Shown here: in pieces, positions 17,532 through 26,305 of the stretch
Position numbering within the stretch: the stretch's first letter is position 1
How the letters are laid out: every line of letters begins with the position of its first letter
Assembly (NCBI GenBank): GCA_025149125.1
Contig: CP102272.1
Span: 6,138,001 to 6,202,000 of the forward strand
Origin: [Clostridium] asparagiforme DSM 15981
Lineage (GTDB): Bacteria > Bacillota > Clostridia > Lachnospirales > Lachnospiraceae
DNA: 64,000 bases
Reading direction: 5' to 3'
Notes under the pieces: generated by a model
What the model saw: the letters and a program-made list of their open reading frames with translations, nothing else
What the model was told of the DNA's origin: nothing
Databases searched by the model: none
Translations under genes and position numbers: made by a program

Positions 17532-18558
17532 CCCGGACCTCCCTTCTGTACTCCGCGGCCAGGGGCCGGTCCACCAGCATCGTGTCCACCTCCGTATAGT
17601 AGCTGACCATATGGTACTTCAGATAGGTCATAAGGGCCTCCACGCTCATGCGCCCCATGGCCTCCGCGTCAATGGTGATCGTGGAGTCGATATACCCCTC
17701 CTCGATGCCCTCCAGGATCGCGTCCGTAACATAGCTGCCGATCACCTTGATCCGGTCCGACAGCCCCCTGTCGTAGATCATCTGGCAGGTGGACTGGGTG
17801 ATAACCTCGTCCAGGCAGATGATCATATCCGGCTGTTCCACCATTCCCTCCACAATGTCGTGGATCACGTCCTCTGCGTTGTTTAACCCCTTATCATCCC
17901 GGATAATCCTGAAATCAAAGCGGATCTGCTCCTGCTGAACCGTATTCTGAAGTCCCTGGCGGAACCAGTTCCGGCTGGTCTCGTTAAACCTCGCCCCCGG
18001 GAACAGCACAGTCACCAGCCGGGTACTCTCATCGGCCAGTTTCAGCACCCGTTTCCCGAATTCCTGTCCCAGGAAATAGTCGTTGATCCCCACAAAGCCC
18101 TGCCGCCTGGAGCCCTGGACATCCTTCTGCATGGTGATCACCGGAATCCCAAGGCTGCACGCCTTGTCGATCATCTCCTCGCTCACTTTCCCGTCCGTTG
18201 GCCGCAGAAGGATCCCGTCCACCCCTTCATAGATGGCCACATTGATGGCATCCTCCATGGAGAACCGGTCCACCAGCCCCTCGTCGATCTGCTCCACATA
18301 GGCCCCGTACTCCCGGCCTTCCGCCACCGCGCCCTGATATACGTTCTCCCAAAAGGAATTATCCGTATCATCGGATATGATGGCAATATGATAGTCATAG
18401 GAGCTGTAGGCCGCCTCCACCGCCGATTGGTTTTCCAGCAGCAGAAAATAGCCGGCAAACATGGCGGCAACCGCCGCTCCCAGGAGGATGCCCGCTGTTG
18501 CGTATAATTTTTTCGTAAGAACCGGTTTCTTTTTAGGATCTGTTTCCATGGTATTCAC
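17503..18558 (-). CDS. Membrane-anchored sugar-binding-like sensory protein partnered with the kinase
   Basis: Encodes 351 residues. A single hydrophobic segment (about 19-41) with no lipobox anchors a periplasmic-binding fold I domain (HIAIISDDTDNSFWENVYQG) like those of LacI-type and ribose-binding proteins. Such proteins next to YesM/YesN pairs usually present a ligand to the kinase rather than to a transporter, which fits the lack of an ABC partner here. It is the first gene of the three-gene sensory operon. Ribosome site: GGAG eight bases before the ATG. Confidence 0.82.
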   Translation of the reverse strand: MNTMETDPKKKPVLTKKLYATAGILLGAAVAAMFAGYFLLLENQSAVEAAYSSYDYHIAIISDDTDNSFWENVYQGAVAEGREYGAYVEQIDEGLVDRFSMEDAINVAIYEGVDGILLRPTDGKVSEEMIDKACSLGIPVITMQKDVQGSRRQGFVGINDYFLGQEFGKRVLKLADESTRLVTVLFPGARFNETSRNWFRQGLQNTVQQEQIRFDFRIIRDDKGLNNAEDVIHDIVEGMVEQPDMIICLDEVITQSTCQMIYDRGLSDRIKVIGSYVTDAILEGIEEGYIDSTITIDAEAMGRMSVEALMTYLKYHMVSYYTEVDTMLVDRPLAAEYRREVRDGETPVLEK

Positions 18559-18598
18559 TCCTGCGGATTATTCGTACAGCCTCAGTCAGTCAACTATA

Positions 18599-18626
18599 AG
18601 TATAACATGAATCAGCTAAAATCCAA
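18599..18626 (-). promoter_or_regulatory. Promoter of the sensory operon
   Basis: On the minus strand, TTGGAT (18621-18626) and TATACT (18599-18604) are 16 bp apart, about 40 bases before the start codon. A moderate match. Confidence 0.5.
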
Positions 18627-18672
18627 ACGGTATCTGACCGGCGATTTGAATTGGCGGCAAAATACTGCATTG

Positions 18673-18715
18673 AAAAAAGCGGCCCCGGGACAGTTTTTCA
18701 CTGTCCCGGAACCGC
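18673..18715 (-). terminator. Intrinsic terminator of the fatty-acid operon
   Basis: CCGGGACAGT (18685-18694) and ACTGTCCCGG (18700-18709) pair perfectly around a 5-nt loop, extended by GCGG/CCGC. On the minus strand the stem is followed by six T. It lies 30 bases past the last gene of the operon. Confidence 0.88.
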
Positions 18716-18745
18716 CTGTAGTCTTGGTTCTCTATTCCTCTGTCT

Positions 18746-19882
18746 TTATTCCGCCGTGTTTCCCATCAGGCTGTCCATCACCCGCTCCACCGTGCTGATC
18801 TCAGTGGCCCGGCAGGCGTTGCTGCCGCAGAACAGCAGCGCGTTGTCGTTATCTCCCCGGGCCGCGTTCACCAAAGCCTGGGTAATACAGTAGGGGATCT
18901 TTGCGATATCGCACTTTTCCAGACACCGGTAACAGTGCGGAATCGCGGGGCGTATCCCGTCTCCCACCGCGGTGAGGAAGCTGTTCTTGATCGCCCGACC
19001 CGGCATACCCACCGGACTCTTGGTGATCACGATGTCCGCTTTTCCAGCGGCAATGTACGCCTGCTTGTAGACCTCCGGCGCGTCGCACTCCTGGGTGGTC
19101 ACGAAGCGGGTCGCCACCTGAACGCCGTCCGCGCCCAGCCCGATCTGGTGCATCACGTCCTCATGGGTGTAAATACCCCCGGCCACCACAACCGGGATAT
19201 GACGCCCGTACTTGTCCCCGTACTCCTTCACCACCTTGAGAATGGCCTTTATCTCCTGGTCATAGGCCGCCTGATCGTAGCTGGACGGCACATCGTCCGT
19301 GTCGGCCCCGTACCGGGTCAGCTGATCCAGGGAAAAGCCCAGGTGACCGCCTGCCAGCGGGCCTTCCACCACCACCAGGTCCGGCGCGGTGTGGCATTTC
19401 CGGTCCCACATCTTACAGATGACCATGGCGGACTTGGCAGTGGAGACGATGGGCGCCAGCTTGATCCGGCGCTTGGGGGTCTCTTCCATCTCCCGGTAGG
19501 CCTCCTCCACATACTCCGGCAGGGACACGGGAAGCCCCGCGCCGGAGATGATGATATCCGCTCCGGCCTTGACGGCCTCCTTCACCCAGCGGTCATAGTG
19601 CTTGGTGGCTACCATGATATTAAAACCGATGGCTCCCTCCGGGGCAATCTCCCGGGCCAGCTTCATTTCCTTGTGAATGGCGCGGGCGTTGGCCTCCTCG
19701 GGATTTTCGGCAAAATCCGGCTCCGTGAACCCGATCTGAGCGGCGGAGATAATCCCCATACCGCCAGCCTTGGCGACGGCCCCGGCCAGCCTGTGCAGGC
19801 TGATTCCGACGCCCATCCCTCCCTGGATAATCGGTTTCTCAACAACTAAATCGCCAATTACTAACGGTCTCAACTCTTCCAT
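18746..19882 (-). CDS. Nitronate monooxygenase-like flavoprotein at the end of the fab operon
   Basis: Encodes 378 residues of the NMO/2-nitropropane dioxygenase family (FMN-binding TIM barrel), which also includes FabK. The N-terminus has PIIQGGMGVGIS; the flavin-phosphate region has VVAGGIYTHEDV and GADGVQVATRF. It is longer than the FabK of this operon (308 residues) and has a C-terminal cluster of six Cys (about residues 317-357: CYRCLEKC, YC, CGSNAC) suited to a metal or Fe-S centre. The ATG overlaps the accDA stop (TGATG) and has AGGAGA before it. It may be a second enoyl-ACP reductase or a detoxifying oxidase; sequence does not decide. Confidence 0.75.
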   Translation of the reverse strand: MEELRPLVIGDLVVEKPIIQGGMGVGISLHRLAGAVAKAGGMGIISAAQIGFTEPDFAENPEEANARAIHKEMKLAREIAPEGAIGFNIMVATKHYDRWVKEAVKAGADIIISGAGLPVSLPEYVEEAYREMEETPKRRIKLAPIVSTAKSAMVICKMWDRKCHTAPDLVVVEGPLAGGHLGFSLDQLTRYGADTDDVPSSYDQAAYDQEIKAILKVVKEYGDKYGRHIPVVVAGGIYTHEDVMHQIGLGADGVQVATRFVTTQECDAPEVYKQAYIAAGKADIVITKSPVGMPGRAIKNSFLTAVGDGIRPAIPHCYRCLEKCDIAKIPYCITQALVNAARGDNDNALLFCGSNACRATEISTVERVMDSLMGNTAE

Positions 19883-21639
19883 CACATTCTCCTAAATCGG
19901 TCGTACCGGTGGTTTGCCAGCTCCTCTCCGCTCATGGCCCCGTAGGTCTTGAAGAAATCCTCCATGGCCACGTCCATAAGCTCGGCCAGCCGGAACAAGT
20001 TTTCCTTGCTGGCAGGCTGCTCTTCCGGAATGATCCGCTCAATCAACTTCAAGTTCTGTAAATCTTTGGCCGTCACCTTCATGACCTTGGCCGCGTCCGG
20101 CGCTTTCTTACTGTCCTTGTACAGGATGGAGGCGAACCCTTCCGGGGAAAGGATGGAGTAGATGGCGTTTTCCAGCATCCACACCTCGTTCGCCACAGCC
20201 ATAGCCAGCGCGCCGCCGCTTCCGCCCTCGCCGATCACCATAGAGAGCACGGGCACCGTCAGGGAAGCCATCTCGAACAGGTTGCGGGCAATGGCCTCGC
20301 CCTGCCCCCGCTCCTCAGCCTCCAGGCCGCAAAACGCGCCGGGAGTGTCCACAAAACAGACCACCGGCCGGTTGAAGGTCTCCGCCTGCTTCATCAGCCG
20401 GAGGGCCTTGCGGTATCCGTCCGGAGACGGCATTCCGAAGTTGCGCTTGATGTTTTCCTTGGTATTCTTGCCCTTCTGCTGGCCGATCACAGTCACCGGC
20501 ATGCCGTGGAACATGGCGATGCCGCCCACAATGGCCCCGTCGTCCTTAAAATACCGGTCGCCGTGGAACTCAATGAACTCGTCAAAGATCGCGTTGATAT
20601 AGTCCGTCGCCACCGGGCGGTCTGATTTCCGGGACAAAAGCACTGTATCCCAGGCGGTTTTTCCACCGTCCTGGCCGGATTTTCCCTTTTTATCCACAGA
20701 AACCGCCTTCTCATCCTTCCCGGAATGTGCATGAGCCGCGGCCAGCGCAGGTCTTGCAGCCCTGGGAACCATGGCGTGCTTTTGGTGCATGAACAGAATC
20801 TGGCCGATCACCTTCTTCTGATCCCTGCGCTCCACGATTTTGTCCACAAAGCCGTGGTCCAGCAGGAACTCGGACCGCTGGAAGCCTTCAGGCAGCTTCT
20901 GGCCGATGGTCTGCTCGATCACCCGGGGACCGGCAAAACCGATCAGCGCTCCCGGCTCCGCAAGAATAATGTCGCCCAGCATTGCGAAACTGGCCGTCAC
21001 GCCGCCGGTGGTGGGATCGGTGAGCACGCTGACGAACAGCTGTCCGGCCTCGTGGTGGCGCTTTAACGCCGCGGAGGTCTTGGCCATCTGCATCAGGGAC
21101 ACGATTCCCTCCTGCATCCGGGCGCCGCCGGAACAGGCAAAGAGAACCACCGGAAGCTGCTCTTTTGTGGCCCGCTCCACCGCATCCGTGATCTTCTCGC
21201 CCACCACATGGCCCATGCTGCTCATGATGAACCGGGCGTCGCAGACGCCGATCACAGCCGGGCTGCCGTCCACCGTGCATTTGCCGGTGACCACGGCCTC
21301 ATTTAACCGGCTCTTCTCCCGGGCCGCCTGAAGCTTCTTCTCGTACCCCGGAAATTCCAGGGGATTGGAAACCGGCATATCCTGATTCCACTCCTCAAAG
21401 GAACCCTCGTCCGCGATCATCTCGATGCGGCGGTATGCGTGGACGCGGAAATACCCGCTGCATTTCGGACACACATAGTAATTGTTGACAACATCCTCCA
21501 CATAGATCGGCTGTCCGCACTTGTTGCATTTGCGCCACAGGCCCTCCGGAATGTTGGGCTCTGCGCCCTCGTTCCCCTCCTGCGGTTTGTATTTTGCATC
21601 GATCCTGGTATATGTCTTTTTAAACATATTCCGCAGCAT
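19882..21639 (-). CDS. accDA: Fused acetyl-CoA carboxylase carboxyltransferase, beta plus alpha subunits (AccDA)
   Basis: Encodes 585 residues joining two normally separate subunits. Residues 1-290 are AccD, with a four-Cys zinc ribbon (C38, C41, C57, C60) and CSGGARMQEG. After a linker rich in Lys, Gly and Ala (about 290-328), residues 329-585 are AccA (TAWDTVLLSRKSDRP, then GEGGSGGALAM), lacking the usual N-terminal helices of free AccA. The product transfers the carboxyl group from biotin to acetyl-CoA to make malonyl-CoA. I chose the ATG at 21639, seven bases after GGAAGGGG. A TTG two codons earlier is in frame. Confidence 0.93.
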   Translation of the reverse strand: MLRNMFKKTYTRIDAKYKPQEGNEGAEPNIPEGLWRKCNKCGQPIYVEDVVNNYYVCPKCSGYFRVHAYRRIEMIADEGSFEEWNQDMPVSNPLEFPGYEKKLQAAREKSRLNEAVVTGKCTVDGSPAVIGVCDARFIMSSMGHVVGEKITDAVERATKEQLPVVLFACSGGARMQEGIVSLMQMAKTSAALKRHHEAGQLFVSVLTDPTTGGVTASFAMLGDIILAEPGALIGFAGPRVIEQTIGQKLPEGFQRSEFLLDHGFVDKIVERRDQKKVIGQILFMHQKHAMVPRAARPALAAAHAHSGKDEKAVSVDKKGKSGQDGGKTAWDTVLLSRKSDRPVATDYINAIFDEFIEFHGDRYFKDDGAIVGGIAMFHGMPVTVIGQQKGKNTKENIKRNFGMPSPDGYRKALRLMKQAETFNRPVVCFVDTPGAFCGLEAEERGQGEAIARNLFEMASLTVPVLSMVIGEGGSGGALAMAVANEVWMLENAIYSILSPEGFASILYKDSKKAPDAAKVMKVTAKDLQNLKLIERIIPEEQPASKENLFRLAELMDVAMEDFFKTYGAMSGEELANHRYDRFRRM

Positions 21640-21703
21640 TGGCAATCCCCTTCCTTTCTATATCCCGAAGCGCGGCCGGAAATCCGTTTCCGCCGTCCGC
21701 TCC

Positions 21704-23056
21704 CTATCGCACGTAATCCGGGAAATATTTCTCAATAAATCCGGTGTCCGTGTTTCCCTCCTGGAACGCCTCGTTCTCCAATATCTCGTACTGGAAATTC
21801 ACGTTGGTCTCGATGCCCTCGATGACCAACTCGCCCAGGGCGCTTCTCATCTTTGCGATGGCCGAGGCCCGGTCCTTGTCGTAAACGATCAGCTTCATCA
21901 GCATGGAATCGTAGTTGGCGGGCACCTTGTAATCGCTGTAGATGTGAGAGTCCACCCGAACGCCGTTTCCGCCCGGCGCGTGGACGTTGGTGATCAGTCC
22001 CGGACAGGGCATGAAGTTCTTCGACGGGTTCTCGGCGTTGATCCGGCACTCGATGGCGTGGCCCTTGATGACCACGTCCTCCTGGCTCACGCTGAGTTTT
22101 TCTCCCGCCGCGACGCGAATCTGCTCTTTAATCAGGTCCATTCCGGTCACCATCTCGGTCACCGGGTGCTCCACCTGGATTCGGGTGTTCATTTCCATAA
22201 AATAGAAATCTTTGTTTTTGTCCAGCAAAAACTCGATGGTTCCCGCGTTTTCGTATCCCACGGCCTTGGCCGCACGGACCGCCGTATCGCCCATGCGCTC
22301 CCGCAGGTCCTGGGTGATCACGTCGCAGGGGGCCTCCTCCAGCACCTTCTGGTGGCGGCGCTGGATGGAACAGTCCCGCTCTCCCAGATGAACCACGTTG
22401 CCGTGCTTATCCGCCATAATCTGGAACTCGATGTGGCGGGGCTTCTCGATGTATTTCTCAATATACATGGTGTCGTCGGAAAATCCCTTTACGGACTCCA
22501 TCTGGGCCGCGTTGAAGTTCTCCGTGAAATCCGCTTCGCCCCGGGAGATACGCATGCCCTTGCCGCCGCCGCCGGAGGACGCCTTGATCATCACCGGAAA
22601 GCCGATGGATTTGGCCATCTCCAGGGCCTCTGCGGCCTGGTGAACCGGCTCCTTGCTGCCGGGCACCACGGGCACACCCGCATCCATCATGGTGCGGCGG
22701 GCCTCGGACTTGTTGCCCATCCGGTTAATGATCTCAGCGGAAGGCCCGATGAAGGCGATGTTGCACTCCGCGCAGAGCTTGGCGAACTTGGCGTTTTCCG
22801 ACAGAAAGCCAAAACCCGGATGGATGGCGTCGGCCTTTAAGGCCACGGTGGCCGCCAGAATCCGTTCCATGTTCAGATAGCTCTGACCCGACGGAGCGGG
22901 ACCGATACAGATGGCCTCGTCGGCCAGCAGCGTGTGCAGACAGTCCCGGTCCGCCTCCGAGTAAACGGCCACGGTCTGGATGCCCATCTCACGGCAGGCA
23001 CGGATGATGCGGACCGCGATTTCTCCTCTATTTGCAATCAAAATCTTCTTAAACAT
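21704..23056 (-). CDS. accC: Acetyl-CoA carboxylase, biotin carboxylase subunit
   Basis: Encodes 450 residues, the usual length. It carboxylates the biotin on AccB with ATP and bicarbonate. Visible marks are the N-terminal ILIANRGEIAVRIIRACREM, the ATP-grasp glycine loop KASSGGGGKGMRI, and EMNTRIQVEHPVTE with the catalytic metal-binding residues. It lies between fabZ and accDA in the fab operon. Confidence 0.96.
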   Translation of the reverse strand: MFKKILIANRGEIAVRIIRACREMGIQTVAVYSEADRDCLHTLLADEAICIGPAPSGQSYLNMERILAATVALKADAIHPGFGFLSENAKFAKLCAECNIAFIGPSAEIINRMGNKSEARRTMMDAGVPVVPGSKEPVHQAAEALEMAKSIGFPVMIKASSGGGGKGMRISRGEADFTENFNAAQMESVKGFSDDTMYIEKYIEKPRHIEFQIMADKHGNVVHLGERDCSIQRRHQKVLEEAPCDVITQDLRERMGDTAVRAAKAVGYENAGTIEFLLDKNKDFYFMEMNTRIQVEHPVTEMVTGMDLIKEQIRVAAGEKLSVSQEDVVIKGHAIECRINAENPSKNFMPCPGLITNVHAPGGNGVRVDSHIYSDYKVPANYDSMLMKLIVYDKDRASAIAKMRSALGELVIEGIETNVNFQYEILENEAFQEGNTDTGFIEKYFPDYVR

Positions 23057-23084
23057 CGGCTTTCTACCTCATTTTCCTTTTCAA

Positions 23085-23510
23085 TCAGCCAATCATAAAG
23101 GTCAGCTCCGCGCTGGCCGCAAGCTTGCCGTCCACGGTCGCGGTGGCTTTACCGATGCCCACCGGGCCCTTCTGCTTGATGATCTCGCACTCCAGGCGCA
23201 GCTTGTCGCCGGGGCGCACCATCTGCTTGAACTTGCAGTTGTTGATGCCGCCGAAGTAACCGGTCTTACCCTTGTAGCCCTCCACGCTGAGCATGGCCAC
23301 GGAGCCCACCTGGGCCAGGGCCTCGATGATCAGCACCCCCGGCATCACCGGGTTGTGGGGGAAATGCCCCTGAAACTGCGGCTCATTGAAGGTGACGCAT
23401 TTGTAGCCGACGGCGCGCACGCCCGGCTCCAGCTCCTCGATGCAGTCCACCAGCAGAAACGGATGTCTGTGAGGCAGAATTTCCTCGATCTCTTTGATTC
23501 CCATTAACAT
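23085..23510 (-). CDS. fabZ: 3-hydroxyacyl-ACP dehydratase FabZ
   Basis: Encodes 141 residues, a hot-dog-fold dehydratase that converts 3-hydroxyacyl-ACP to trans-2-enoyl-ACP. It has ILPHRHPFLLVD near the N-terminus and GHFPHNPVMPGVLIIEALAQ, with the catalytic His and Glu. The start at 23510 has AGGAG seven bases upstream. A longer frame to 23552 would overlap accB and adds residues absent from the family. Confidence 0.95.
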   Translation of the reverse strand: MLMGIKEIEEILPHRHPFLLVDCIEELEPGVRAVGYKCVTFNEPQFQGHFPHNPVMPGVLIIEALAQVGSVAMLSVEGYKGKTGYFGGINNCKFKQMVRPGDKLRLECEIIKQKGPVGIGKATATVDGKLAASAELTFMIG

Positions 23511-23551
23511 GTGTCTTCTCCTCTCCCCGCGGGGAACCCCCGCGACCTCCA

Positions 23552-24055
23552 CTAGCGGATGCGGAACAGCGGCTGTCCGTACTCCACCACTTCCTCGTTC
23601 TTCACCAGCACGGCCTCAACCACGCCGTCAAACTCGCTCTCGATCTCGTTCATCAGCTTCATGGCCTCGATGATTCCAAGCACCTGGCCCTTTTTCACCG
23701 TGTCGCCTTCCTTGACAAACGCCTCAGCGTCCGGGGAGGAGGCGGTGTAGAAGGTTCCTACCAGGGGGCTGGTCACCACCTTGTCGGAGCTGATTCCCGC
23801 ATCTGCGGAAGACTCGGCAGCCCCGTTCTGAGCAGCGGCTGCCGGAGCCGCCTGGGCCGCCATGGCGGCGCCCATCATCTGAGCGCTCACAGCCGCCGAG
23901 GCCGCGTCCATGGCGGGCGCGCCCACGGTGACGATCTGGGGCATCTCCTTCTCACGCTTTAAGGAGATTTTTACGTTTCCCTCTTCCAGTTCAAAACTGG
24001 TCAGGTTGTAATCGGATACAGCCTTCACCAGTGTCATAATCTCATCTATATTCAT
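23552..24055 (-). CDS. accB: Acetyl-CoA carboxylase, biotin carboxyl carrier protein
   Basis: Encodes 167 residues. The biotinyl domain is at the C-terminus with the acceptor Lys133 in EAMKLMNE. The N-terminal helix (NIDEIMTLVKAVSDYNLTSFELEE) is typical of AccB. Between them lies an Ala/Met/Gln-rich flexible linker (about 45-90). It carries CO2 between AccC and AccDA, both encoded downstream. Confidence 0.96.
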   Translation of the reverse strand: MNIDEIMTLVKAVSDYNLTSFELEEGNVKISLKREKEMPQIVTVGAPAMDAASAAVSAQMMGAAMAAQAAPAAAAQNGAAESSADAGISSDKVVTSPLVGTFYTASSPDAEAFVKEGDTVKKGQVLGIIEAMKLMNEIESEFDGVVEAVLVKNEEVVEYGQPLFRIR

Positions 24056-24094
24056 GGTTTGACCTCTTTCTTTCCCTTTACGCGAGACAGCAGA

Positions 24095-25333
24095 TTATTC
24101 ACAGAAGCGTTTTACCAGCAGGCTGGCGTTGTGGCCTCCGAAGCCAAGAGAGTTGCTGATGGCGTAGTTCACTTCCATGTTTACGCCCTCTCCCTGCACG
24201 TAATCCAGATCGCAGCCCTCGCCCGGGTTCTCCAGACCTACGGTGGGATGCACGTACCCCTCCTTGATGGATTTGACGCAGGTGATGAACTCCACGCCTC
24301 CGGCAGCGCCGATTAAGTGGCCGATCATGGACTTGGTGGAGCTGACCTTCACGTCGTAGGCGTGATCGCCCAGGGCCAGCTTGATGGCCTTGGTCTCGAA
24401 CAGGTCGTTATGGTGGGTGCTGGTTCCGTGGGCGTTGACATAGTCGATGTCCTCCGGGGTGATTCCCGCGTCCTTGATGGCGTCGGTCATAGCTCTGGCC
24501 GCTCCGCTTCCGTCCTCCGCCGGGGAAGTGATGTGGTAAGCGTCGCAGGTTGCGCCGTAGCCCACAACCTCGGCCAGAATCTTCGCCCCTCTGGCTTTGG
24601 CGTGCTCTAAGGACTCCAAAACCACCACGCCCGCGCCCTCGCCCATCACGAAGCCGCTGCGGTCCTTGTCAAAGGGGATGGAGGCCCGCTTGGGGTCCTC
24701 GTTGGTGCAAAGGGCGGTCAGGGCGGAAAAGCCCGCGATGCCGATGGGGGTGATGGCCGCTTCCGTGCCGCCTGCCAGCATCACGTCCGCCTCGCCGTAC
24801 TGGATGGAACGCATGGCCTCGCCGATGGAGTGGGTGCCGGTGGCGCAGGCGGTCACCACGTTGATGCATTTGCCCTTCATACCGTACTGGATGGCCACGT
24901 TTCCGGCCGCCATGTTGCTGATCATGATGGGAACCATCAGGGGGTTCACCCGGCTGGGGCCTTTTTCTTCCAGTTTTTTACATCCACGCTCGATCTCCTG
25001 CAGAGACCCGATTCCGGAGCCGATGCTCACGCCCACGCGGAAGGGGTCCTCCTGTTCCATGTTGAGGCCGGACTGGGCAAGGGCCTGGCTGGCCGCAGCC
25101 ACCGCAAACTGGGAGAAGCGCTCCATGCGGCGGGCGGTCTTATTGTCCATGTACGCCTTGGGATCAAAGTCCTTTACCTCAGCCGCCAGCCTGCACTTGA
25201 AGTCCGCCGCGTCAAAGCAGGTGATGGGGCCGATTCCCACCTCTTTATTTTTGATTCCGTTCCAGAAACTGTCCACGTCGTTCCCAATGGGGGTGATGAC
25301 GCCCAGGCCGGTTACAACAACTCTCGTTTTCAT
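24095..25333 (-). CDS. fabF: Beta-ketoacyl-ACP synthase II
   Basis: Encodes 412 residues with the thiolase fold. The active-site Cys163 is in VVTACATGTHS; the catalytic His residues are in NAHGTSTHHND and SMIGHLIGAAGG. It performs the Claisen condensation that lengthens acyl-ACP. It follows a 192-bp gap after fabG that contains a strongly folded element, so its expression may be set separately from the upstream genes. Confidence 0.96.
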   Translation of the reverse strand: MKTRVVVTGLGVITPIGNDVDSFWNGIKNKEVGIGPITCFDAADFKCRLAAEVKDFDPKAYMDNKTARRMERFSQFAVAAASQALAQSGLNMEQEDPFRVGVSIGSGIGSLQEIERGCKKLEEKGPSRVNPLMVPIMISNMAAGNVAIQYGMKGKCINVVTACATGTHSIGEAMRSIQYGEADVMLAGGTEAAITPIGIAGFSALTALCTNEDPKRASIPFDKDRSGFVMGEGAGVVVLESLEHAKARGAKILAEVVGYGATCDAYHITSPAEDGSGAARAMTDAIKDAGITPEDIDYVNAHGTSTHHNDLFETKAIKLALGDHAYDVKVSSTKSMIGHLIGAAGGVEFITCVKSIKEGYVHPTVGLENPGEGCDLDYVQGEGVNMEVNYAISNSLGFGGHNASLLVKRFCE

Positions 25334-25380
25334 ATAATCTCTCCTGTTCTAAATACGAAAAATCTCTATATGTCGCGGTG

Positions 25381-25518
25381 GTTCAGAGGGCTATCTTCTT
25401 GACCTGAAAAGCGGTCAAGAAGCATCGAATGTCCATCCGATGGGAAAAATGCTAAAAAAAGCGGCTTACAAGCGAGCTTGACGCCGCTTTTTCCATCATT
25501 TTTCCCCGCCCTCTGAAC
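25381..25518 (-). repeat. Highly folded 138-nt palindromic element between fabG and fabF
   Basis: An 11-bp outer stem (GTTCAGAGGGC 25381-25391 with GCCCTCTGAAC 25508-25518) encloses three structures. The first is a 10-bp hairpin (CTTCTTGACC 25395-25404 with GGTCAAGAAG 25413-25422). The second is a small CATCG/CGATG hairpin (25423-25442). The third is a long hairpin built from GGGAAAAATG/CATTTTTCCC (25442-25451 with 25497-25506), AAAAAGCGGC/GCCGCTTTTT and CAAGC/GCTTG. It could be a mobile palindromic element, an RNA-processing site or an attenuator. No encoded protein is seen. Confidence 0.7.
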
Positions 25519-25525
25519 GGTTACG

Positions 25526-26266
25526 TTACATCGCCATTCCGCCGTCTACGCTGATGACCTGGCCCGTGATGTAGCGGGCTGCGTCGGAAGCCAGGAACGC
25601 GACAAGATTTGCCACATCTTCCGTCTCGCCGAAATGCTTCATGGGAATCTGCTCCACCGCAGCGGCCTTTACGCCGTCGCTCAGGCACTCGGTCATGTCG
25701 GTGTTGATAAAGCCGGGCGCCACCGCGTTTACGGTGATCCCTCTGCTGGCCAGCTCCCTGGCCGCGGACTTGGTCAGTCCGATCACCCCGGCCTTGGCCG
25801 CGCAGTAATTGGCCTGGCCCGCGTTGCCCAGCACGCCGGATACGGAAGAAATGTTGATAATCCGGCCTGATTTCTGTTTTAACATCTGGCGCGACACATG
25901 CTTCACGCAGTTGAACACGCCCTTTAAATTCGTCTGGATCACTGCGTCGAAGTCCTCCTCGGACATCTTCATCAGCAGGTTGTCGCGGGTGATTCCCGCG
26001 TTGTTCACCAGAATATCCAGACGGCCGTACTGTTTGAGGATTCCGGCCATAAGTCCGGCGCACGCTTCAAAGTCGGCAACATTGCACTGAATGGCCTCCG
26101 CCTTGCCGCCCGCCGCTGTGATCTCATTTACAACTTCCTCTGCTTTTGCCGCGGAACCGTTGTAGTTTACCACTACGGTGGCTCCCTGCGCTGCCAGGGC
26201 CAGCGCGATCTGCCTGCCGATTCCCCGGCTGGCTCCTGTTACCAATGCAATCTTGCCTTCCAACAT
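25526..26266 (-). CDS. fabG: 3-oxoacyl-ACP reductase
   Basis: Encodes 246 residues, a short-chain dehydrogenase that reduces 3-oxoacyl-ACP with NADPH. It has the cofactor motif TGASRGIG (11-18), NNAG, and the catalytic Ser/Tyr/Lys in NISSVSG and ANYCAAKAG. The C-terminus ends in ITGQVISVDGGMAM, as in most FabG. It lies in fab gene order between fabD and fabF. Confidence 0.95.
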   Translation of the reverse strand: MLEGKIALVTGASRGIGRQIALALAAQGATVVVNYNGSAAKAEEVVNEITAAGGKAEAIQCNVADFEACAGLMAGILKQYGRLDILVNNAGITRDNLLMKMSEEDFDAVIQTNLKGVFNCVKHVSRQMLKQKSGRIINISSVSGVLGNAGQANYCAAKAGVIGLTKSAARELASRGITVNAVAPGFINTDMTECLSDGVKAAAVEQIPMKHFGETEDVANLVAFLASDAARYITGQVISVDGGMAM

Positions 26267-26305
26267 GTCTTCGTCCCCTTTCCAGTCCGTCCCGTTATGT
26301 TTCGT

